DNA of 64,000 nucleotides from Pogona vitticeps (Eukaryota; Chordata; Lepidosauria; Squamata; Agamidae): assembly GCF_051106095.1 (NCBI RefSeq), contig NC_135783.1, forward strand, positions 313,492,322 through 313,556,321, in the 5' to 3' direction. Position numbers and translations under genes: made by a program. A model generated the notes under the pieces. That model was not told where the DNA came from and did no database searches. It saw only the letters and a program-made list of their open reading frames with translations. Of the stretch, positions 56,181 to 64,000 are shown piece by piece; the first letter of the stretch is position 1; the number at the start of each line of letters is the position of its first letter.

Positions 56181-57546
56181 TTATATGGGTGGGGGGCTGC
56201 TACTGAAGATGAAAGGTGGCATCAAAAGAACAAAGATACAGTATTATGTAAAAATACCAAGTGACACTGGGATGCAAAAATAGGTTTAATAATAAACATG
56301 GTACACACAATTAATTACATATTCATATGAAGTCTTTTAGTAACAACTAGATGAAGTTGCTTTTGGATTATAACTTTAAACAGTACACACAGTGTACTTT
56401 CCCGAGCTCTGTTTTTATTGTTGTGTGTTGTTGTTTTTTTAAAGAAATTTGCATAAGATTTGTTTTTGGAGAGTGCATTGACACTGTCAGTAAAAGAAAA
56501 GAGAGCATAAGAGACCCTTTGGGGCTAGGGAATCCAAACACAGCGTTTCTAGCAAATTTAGGCAACATGGACAAGGCACTGTGACAAGATTTTAAGCTTC
56601 CCATTAAAGTCTGTGGGAATGAAACTCAAGCACAATTTCTTGAGGGTTTACTCTTGAGCTGTCAAAGCCATCGCCAAATGTGTAACTTGTTTAGTCTGTA
56701 GGTGTAATTTTCTCTGACAAGGAGTGTGTTAACTCTTAAAGAAGTTACGTTAAGGATTCAAAAAAAGAGAGAGGCCTAAATGCCACTTTTCTTTTGCTGC
56801 TTTAATAACACGAGAATAGAGAATGTTTTAGCAAGTCACTCCCATGCTGGAAAAAAAAAGTCACCAGAGAATTTTTACGACTCATTCCTTCTCCCTAGAA
56901 TGGTCGTGGCTTTTTTCAAACCACTCCTAGATCCATGGCAGGCTATCAGAGGCAGTGGTATTTCAAGAATTCTACTCTGAACTATTTTTATTTTATATTT
57001 TGTGGCTGGGATGAATAGTTGAGTTAAAATGCATGAGTTTCTTGGTGTGAAGAGTTCACACTTCTGTTTTGTTCCAAAGTGTGGGGTGGGGGAAGAGAAG
57101 GGAAAAGGTAATAATGCTGCATACTAAAATGCCAAACACAATAAAATGAAAAAACATCATACGAGAATGAAAAACAATAGAGTAATCAAATATGTCATAA
57201 AATTACTAAAAACCAGAGCTAAAGAATTAAATTGGGGATCAGGAAAAATGCCTGGGCCAAGAAGTGAACCCTGCGTTGAAAGTCTGCCTTAGTATCTCAG
57301 AGATTGGAATGATGATTATTCCATATAATGGGTTGTGTGACAGAGGAGGCACTACATGAACCAGGAGGTAAAGGAAGTCAACTAGGCTGTTTCATAAATA
57401 TTTTCCCCACCCAGTTGATCTATTCACAAGTAGTCATTATTTATTGTAACAGGAGCTTTCATGGACTGTAGGCACAGAACTAGTAACTTCAGAACTTTAA
57501 CCTTATAATAAAAGAAGATAACACAAGAGGTCCTGTCAGTTGCAAG
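56181..57546. other. Intergenic, nothing recognised
   Basis: AT-rich sequence with no gene, RNA or clear transposon that I can support. Confidence 0.5.
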
Positions 57547-57548
57547 TA

Positions 57549-57905
57549 CAGTGGTGCCCTGCATGACGAAGATAATCCATCCCATTGAAATCGCTGTTTA
57601 GCAAAATCGTGATGCGAAATCCCTTTCCCCATTGGAATGCATTGAAACCTGTTTAATGCGTTCCAATGGGGAAAATACCTCATCATCCAGCGAAGATCCC
57701 CCATAGGGCAGCCATTTTGCAAAGCCGACAATCAGCTGTAGAAATCGCGTCTTGCAAACAAACGGTTCGCGAAGCAAAGACCAAATCATCGTTAAGTGAA
57801 AATCACTCATTGGAATGACTGTTTTGCGAATCGCTATAGCGATCACAAAACATCGTTATGCGGATTTATCGTTTAGCATGCTCATCATCTTGCAAGGTAC
57901 CACTG
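57549..57905. mobile_element. TA-inserted MITE, family 3 (copy 5)
   Basis: Starts cagtggtgccctgcatgacg, ends cttgcaaggtaccactg. TA lies at 57547-57548 and 57906-57907. It shares the ccattggaatgcattgaaac core with copy 1 at 6553-7122. Confidence 0.85.
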
Positions 57906-57920
57906 TAAAGTATTAAACAA

Positions 57921-58155
57921 TGGTTGTTGTGGGTTTTCCAGGCCGTTTGGCCATGTTCATATGGTTTTTCTTCTTCCTAATGTTTCGCCAGTCTCTGTGG
58001 CCAGCATCTTAAGAGGACAGGAGTCAGCTCTGTCTGTGCTCTGGAATTCTGACTCCTGTCCTTTGAAGATGCCAGCCACAAATACTGGTGAAACATTAGG
58101 AAGAAGAAAAACCTTAAAAACACGGCCAAACAGCCTGGAAAACCCACAACAACCA
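57921..58155. repeat. 235-bp palindromic repeat
   Basis: The two arms (tggttgttgtgggttttcca and its complement ending acccacaacaacca) span the whole unit, with paired internal blocks (gtttcgccagtctctgtggc against gccacaaatactggtgaaac). The centre lies near ggaattctgactcc. This is a head-to-head version of the repeat at 22694 and 41607. Confidence 0.8.
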
Positions 58156-58461
58156 TAAGATCCCAGCCATGAAAGCCTTTGAGAATACTAAGTATTAAAA
58201 ACTGGTTTAATATCAACACAGAACTTCAGCACATAACACATTGTTGATAATAACAAACATCCTCACATCATAATTGTTTTTGTCAAGTCTTTCTGCATTT
58301 CATCTCCCTCTGACTTCACTGTCTTCCTTCCAGGAGAGTCCAGGCATTGGCACCCCCCACCTTCATCCACATGCTCCAGAGATGGGTATATAGCTCCACA
58401 CCCTCCATAATCCTACACAAGAAGACCAAGGAGAATGAAGAGAAGGGGTTTGTTTGTTTGT

Positions 58462-58960
58462 TTGTTTGATTGATTTTTATCCCACTGAGGACCCAAAGCA
58501 TCACACCAAAATATTCAAATCAACAAACTACATGCATATTTAAAGCATTGTTTAAAAATAATACATTTTAAAAGATTTGCTCATCTCAATTGCCTCCTGC
58601 TTCCTTAAAAGCCTCTGTAAAGAGGGATGTTTTCACCTGCCAACAAAATGAAAGGAGGGAAGGAGTCAAGAGAGGGAGTTCCATACTGTGGGAGGATCCT
58701 CAGAAAAAGCCCTCTCTCAGATCCTCTCCAGTTATCCTTGTGAGGATGATGGGATTGAGACAAGGCACTTCCCTGAGGATTTTAAGGCATTTGGGGGCTC
58801 CTTAGGATGATACCATCTTTCATAGAGCCTGGGCCTAAACTGTAAGGGATTCTAAAGGTCAGGACCAGAACTTTGCATACGACCCAGAAAAATACTGGTA
58901 GCTAACGGAGCTATTGTAACAGGTTCCTGCTTATGTGTAGCACTTGTCTATTACCCCAAT
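58462..58960 (-). mobile_element. L2/CR1-type LINE 3' UTR remnant
   Basis: A (GTTT)/(GATT) tail lies at 58449-58475. Then come ttttatcccactgagg and, further right, text related to L2-like 3' UTRs (ggttcctgcttatgtg, agcctgggcctaaactgtaa). Non-coding. Confidence 0.5.
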
Positions 58961-59308
58961 GTAGAAAATGATAATAGAGAGGGCACAGATGCTTTGCTTT
59001 CAGTGCAGTTGTCAGTATTTGTATCTTGTCATATTCCATAGACCATCAAGTTTATAGTGCATTTTTTGCATTTAAGAACAAAAAGAAGGAATCTTTTCCA
59101 TTTGATGGAAGATAAATTAGGTTGAATTGACCTCCTCACCTACATTAGCAACAGGCGGACCCAAAATACTTTGTGCCCTCTCCTACTAATGGCAGGGTCT
59201 CCACTCATTCAGAGGTGATATATAGTGCTATGTGGGCATGCTATAAAGGGCAGATTCTGGAGCAAGGATTTGCAAAGTGACAGGGCACTGAAAACATAAT
59301 AGAGGTTT

Positions 59309-59935
59309 CTTTGTGGCCTCTGTGAATGCACACTAATGGGTTAAGTCTGCGCATGCACAGAGGCCTTGGAATATTCTGGAGCTAAAAGATCACTAGAACC
59401 ATGATTATCTCAGTTCTTTTTTTCCCGCTGCATTGGAAGGTCTCGTTTCAGAGTGCTCCCATTGCGTTTGAATCGCTTCACCTTTAAAAGAGATTTCAGA
59501 TCACTTTTGTCAAATTACTATCGTTCGTATTGTTCTTATTGTTCTTATAAAAAAGAACTTTTTCCCTCAGATCGTCGTTATTTCCCCGCCCCCTCGTTTC
59601 CCTTCCCAGTATTTTCCTTTCCCACCTTTTATGGCCCCGAATGTTTCCTTCAAGCAGTGCATCTCGTGCACTAAGAAAATTCCAACTACTGATGGTCACA
59701 AGGCTTGTCTGTTCTGCCTTGGCGAAGCGTACCAACCATCTACCTGCTATCAGGTAAAATTTAACAAGCAAGCCATTAAATTAAGGGAACAGAGACTGAG
59801 GGCCTTTCTTTGGGATCAATCCCTTAGAGCATCAAAAGGACAATTCTCAGGCCCCTCAATTACTGCTATGAAGTCTCCAGTCCAATCGCCTAGAGCAAAA
59901 ATGTTCAAACTGGATTTCGAAAATGTTCCAATGTA
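59309..59935 (+). mobile_element. DIRS-type 5' fragment, fossil
   Basis: The left edge (ctttgtggcctctgtgaatgc) parallels the DIRS left terminal repeat at 8907. A first-gene start follows, reading FKQCISCTKKIPTTDGHKAC, which parallels the cysteine-rich start of the DIRS at about 9.28 kb. It is a second DIRS family or a diverged member. Only the 5' part is present; it is a broken remnant. Confidence 0.82.
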
Positions 59936-60368
59936 GCTTTAAAGATTGCAGCAAGGCTTCTGATGGTGAGGATCATGAATTGCTATTGATTGTTATGAAA
60001 GAAATAGGTGCACCTCAACAGTTGATTGTACTTGACAAGAAGCTACTGTTAGGACAGTATGCAGAGAAAAGGAATGATTTCCAATAGGGAAAGATGCTAG
60101 ATAGGTGCTTTTTGCATGACATGCTCTGCATATAGACTGGACATATGACCCTATGTCCAGTTCATATGCAGAACATGTCATGCAAAAAGCTGGTTAGGTT
60201 AAGTGAAGGATTCCTGAAAAGTGGTGGAAGAATCTCATTAATAGGTGCACATACCATATATTGGTGGAAAAAAGGAACAATGTAAACAAAAAAAAGTCCT
60301 CATGAAAGTTTTTTTAAAGCACAAGAGCAGAATTACAGCTAGAGGACAAAAATCATAGCTACAGAATA

Positions 60369-63150
60369 ACTTTAGTTAAGTCATGTCCGACTCTTCGTGA
60401 GCCCATGGACCAAAGCACACCAGGCCCCCCTGTCTTCCACTGCCTCCCGGAGTTGGGTCAAACTCATATTGGTCACTTCGATGACACTGTCCACACATTT
60501 TGTCCTCTGTTGTCCCCTCATCCTCTTGCCTTCACACTTTCCTGACATTAGGGTGTTTTCCAGGGAGTCTTCTCTTCTCATGAGATGGCCAAAGTATTGG
60601 AGCCTCAGGATCTGTCCTTCCACTGAGCACTCAGGGTTGATTTCCTTCAAAATGGATAGGTTTGTTCGTGCAGTCCAGGGGACTCTCAAGAGCCTCCTCC
60701 AGCACCACAATTCAAAAGCAGCAATTCTTCAGCCGTCAGTCTTCTTTATGGTCCAGCTCTCACTTCCATACATAGCTACTGGAAAAAACATAGCTTTGAC
60801 TTTGCGGACCTTTGTTGGCAAAGCATCTCTTAAAAAGCATCTCTGCTTTTTAAGATGCTGTCTAGGTTTGTCATCACGTTCCTCCCCAGAAACAGGTGTC
60901 TTTTAATTTTGTGGTTGCTGTCACCATCTGCAGTGATCATGGAGCCCATGAAAGTAAAATCTCTCACTGCCCCCATATTTTCACCTTCTATTTGCCAGGA
61001 GGTGATGGGGCCAGTGACCATAATCTTAGTTTTTTAAATGTTGACCTTCAGACCATGTTTTGCGCTCTCCTCTTTCACCCTCATTAAGAGGTTCTTTAAT
61101 TCCTCTTCACTTTCTGTCATCAGAGTGGTATCATCTGCATATCTGAGGCTGTTGATATTTCTTCCTGCAATCTTAATTCCGTCTTGAGATAACTCCAGTC
61201 CAGCCTTTAGCATGATGTATTCTGCATATAGGTTAAATAAGCAGGAGGACAATATACAGCCTTGTACACCTTTCTCAATTTGGAACCAATCAGTTGGTTG
61301 ATATCCAGTTCTAACTGTTGCTTTCTGTCCCATGTATAGATTTCTTAGGAGATAGACGAGGTGGTCCGGCACTCCCATTTCTTTAAGGACAGCGTAGTCA
61401 AAGAAGCAGAAGTAGATGTTTTCCTGGAGCTCTCTGACTTTCTCCATAATCCAGTGCATGTTAGGAATTTGGTCTCGGGTTCCTCTGCCCCTTCAAAATC
61501 CAGATTGTACTTCTGGGAGTTCTCAGTCTACATACTACTGAAGCCTACCTTGTAGGATTTTGAGCATAACCTTGCTAGCATGTGAAATGTGCATTTGTAC
61601 GGTAGTTGGAGCATTCTTTGGCACTGCCCTTCTTTGGGACTGGGATATAGATTGATCTTTTCCAATCCTCTGGCCACTGCTGAGTTTTCCAAACTTGCTG
61701 CCATATTGAGTGTAGCACCTTAACAGCACCATCTTTTAAGATTTTAAATAGTTTAACTGGAATGCCATCACCTCCACTGGCCTTGTTGTTAGCCATGCTT
61801 TCTAAGGCCCACTTGACTTCAGTCTCCAGGATGTCTGGCTCAAGGTCAGCAGCCACACTATTTGTGTTGTTCGGAACAGCCAGAGCTTTCTGGTATAATT
61901 CCTCTGTGTATTCTTGCCACCTCTTCTTGATGTTTTCTGCGTCTCTTAGGTCCCTACCATTTTTATCTTTTATCATGTCCATCTTTGCACACATTGTTCC
62001 TTTAATATTTCTAATTTTCTTTAACAGATCTCTGGTTTTTCCCTTTCTAATATTTTCCTCTATATCTTTGCACTGTTCATTTAAGAAGGCCCTCTTGTCT
62101 CTGCTTGCCATTCTTTGGAAGTCTGCATTCAATTTTATGTAACTTTCTCTATCTCCCTTGCATTTTGTTTCCCTTCTCTGCTATTTGTAAGGCCTCATTG
62201 GACAGCCACTTTGCTTTCTTGCATTTCCTTTTCTTTGGGATGGTTTTCGTTGCTGCCTCCTGTACAGTGTTACAAGCCTTGATCCATAGTTCTTTAGCCA
62301 CTCTGTCCACCAAATCTAGTTCCTTAAATCTGTTCTTTACTTCCACTGTGTATTCATAAGGGATTTGGCTTAGATTAAAGCTGACTAGCCCAGTGGTTTC
62401 TCCTACTTTCTTCAGTTTAAGCTTGAATTTTGATATAAGAAGCTGATGATCAGAGCCACAATCAGCTCCAGGTCTTGTTTTTGCTAACTGTATAGAGCAT
62501 CTCCATCTTTGGCTGCAGAGAATATAATCAATCTGATTTCTGTATTGCCCATATGGTGATTTCCATGTTTAGAGTTGCCTCTTGTGTTGTTGTAAAAGAG
62601 TGTGATGATCATCTTGTTCTCTTGACAAAACTCTGTTAGCGTTTGCCCTGCTTCATTTTGAACTCCAAGGCCAAACTTACCCGTTGTTCTTTTTATCTCT
62701 TGACTCCCTACTTTAGCATTCCAATCACCTATAATGAGAAGAACATCTTTCTTTGGTGTCAGTTCTAGAAAGTGTTGTAAGTCTTCATAGAATTGGTCAA
62801 TTTCAGCCTATTCAGCATTGGTGGTTGGTGAGCTGGGCATCCTTTCGGCTTTGGCCCAACCATTTCATTAGCTCTGGAGCTCCTTGTACTTGTCCTCCAC
62901 TCTTCCTCAGTAGCATGCTGGACGCCTTCTGACCTGAGGGGCTCATCTTCCAGTGTCATATCTTTTAACCCTTTGTTTCTTGGCAAAGATACTGGAGTGG
63001 CTTGCCAGTTCCTGTTCCAGATGGATCACGTTTAGTCAGATCTCTCCACTATGACCTGTCCTTCTTAGGTGTCCCTTAATGGCATAGCCCATAGCTTCTC
63101 TGAATTACTCAAGCCCACTTGCCACGACAGGGCAGCATTCTGTGAAGGGG
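60369..63150 (-). mobile_element. BovB (RTE clade) LINE, copy 2
   Basis: Minus orientation. The 3' end (gagtcggacatgactta complement near 60372-60396) matches copy 1. Reverse transcriptase pieces lie at 62346-60381, with SLRYADDTTLM near 61140. A partial endonuclease lies at about 62820-62400 (VQNEAGQTLTEFCQ). To its right, 62830 to about 63150 reads like the BovB 5' region (tgagcccctcaggtcagaag complement), joined directly to the middle of the endonuclease. The copy therefore has an internal loss of the ORF2 start, plus frame changes. The 5' boundary is approximate. Confidence 0.88.
60381..62346 (-). pseudogene. BovB copy 2 reverse transcriptase
   Basis: Pieces are at 62346-62149 (KNRFKELDLVDRV), 62132-61575 (DFQRMASRDKRAFLNEQCKD, MANNKASGGDGIPVKLFKI), 61459-61034 (NIYFCFFDYAVLKEMGVPDH, CILSSCLFNLYAEYIM, YADDTTLM), 61021-60830 (GPITSWQIEGENMGAV) and 60710-60381 (MWCWRRLLRVPWTARTNLSI to LTKSRT). 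Relative to copy 1, the block between CFFDY and LKEMG is shortened, removing AFDCVDH-type residues of the catalytic core. With the frame changes this makes the copy inactive. Confidence 0.88.
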
Positions 63151-64000
63151 TACAACAGAATAACTGCATAATTTTAATGTTGACTGCAGAGAAATTGTGG
63201 AAATTTTTATTTACCTCAGTTCAAACATCAATCCAAATGGAGATTGCAACCAAGAAATCAGAAGACTGAGACTCAGAATGGCAGCTATGAAATAGAAAAT
63301 ATCTTTAAGGGTAAATATGTTTTGCTGTCAACCAAAGTTGACATCCATGCTGTGATATTCCTGTTTACAGTCTACAGATGTAAGAACTGGACAGTGATGA
63401 AAGCTTACAGAAAAAAATATTTATTCATTCAAAATGTCGGTCTTGGGGAACAGCTTTACGAGCATGAGCATCCAGGGAAACAAATAAGTGAGTTCTTGAT
63501 CAATTCAAGTCTGAACTCTCACTAGAAGCTAAAACGACTAAATTGAAATTATTATACATTGGACAGGAGGGAAAAGGAATCACTGGGAATGACAGTGGTA
63601 GGAATAGTGGAAGGCAGTAGGAAAAGAGAAAAACTTAAATATGCTGGGTTGGCTCAATAAAGGAAATGACAGTTTTTGATATGTGCTGTTAATGAAAAGA
63701 CCTTGTAGAAACCATTGATTCATGAGTTGGGTTCACTAGTGAATCGGTCTGATTCCTGCTCGGGCCCCTTCCCAGGGACCTTCCAGCTAAGGCATCCACC
63801 AGCAAAAAATCCATGGGTTCTATCCTGGTTTGGTCAATCAATCAGCCCCCACTGTGCCTTTTCCCACATTTCCAGGTAGTTGAGTTTCTGGCATGAACCC
63901 CCTCTCCAGGCACAGTCAATCCATTTGGGGTCCCAGATGATGTAACTGATATCCCCAGAAATCCAGGTCTGGAGAACTAGGCAGGAAGTGTGCTGTCCTT
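63151..64000. other. Intergenic, nothing certain
   Basis: An AT-rich stretch to about 63690, then a GC-richer stretch at 63740-64000 that looks repeat-like but which I cannot assign. The 93-residue open frame at 63244-63525 shows no recognised domain. Confidence 0.4.

Noticed and set aside
63244-63525. A 93-residue plus-strand frame near the window end
   Set aside because: No domain, no splice context and no similarity to a known family that I can see.

Overview
This is vertebrate nuclear DNA, most likely from a squamate reptile (lizard or snake). The evidence is the repeat mix: two BovB (RTE) LINEs, two Sauria-type SINEs with a tRNA-like head and a BovB-like tail, CR1 and L2-like LINE ends, a reptile-style L1, DIRS-type elements, Gmr1-like Gypsy elements and many hAT and TA-inserting DNA transposon derivatives. 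There is one host gene. The last four coding exons of ARHGAP5 (p190-B RhoGAP) lie on the plus strand at 6248-6325, 21178-21309, 25124-25229 and 26470-26800. They carry most of the RhoGAP domain and the proline/glutamine-rich C terminus. Earlier exons lie to the left of the window.

Layout. 1-6247 is the intron upstream of the first exon. It contains a diverged direct repeat (copy A 1-300, copy B 1968-6010). Copy B is split by a TA-inserted DNA transposon (2038-5808) that itself carries a BovB LINE and a hAT derivative. 6326-21177 is a roughly 14.9 kb intron, mostly filled by a DIRS retrotransposon (8907-20505). A Gmr1-like Gypsy element (about 11350-16416) and small DNA transposons sit inside the DIRS. 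21310-26469 holds two smaller introns with a few DNA transposon and LINE remnants. 26801 to about 30.5 kb is AT-rich and probably the long ARHGAP5 3' UTR.

31.4-64 kb is intergenic and repeat-built. It holds a Tc1-like element with a LINE tail and a hAT foldback nested in it, then a near full-length L1 (34495-44029, minus strand, target duplications visible) interrupted by at least seven later insertions. After that come an L2-like LINE with a nested Sauria SINE and a second Sauria SINE. A young Gmr1-like Gypsy element follows (48059-53329), with two LTRs that read as identical and a 5-bp target duplication. The rest is a second Tc1-like element, L2-like ends, a long palindrome, a DIRS 5' fragment and a second BovB (60369 to about 63150).

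I found no RNA gene, CRISPR array, operon or undescribed gene system. The interest lies in the layered insertions, which allow relative dating, in the DIRS terminal architecture, and in the SCAN-like capsid region and integrase-first pol order of the two Gypsy elements.
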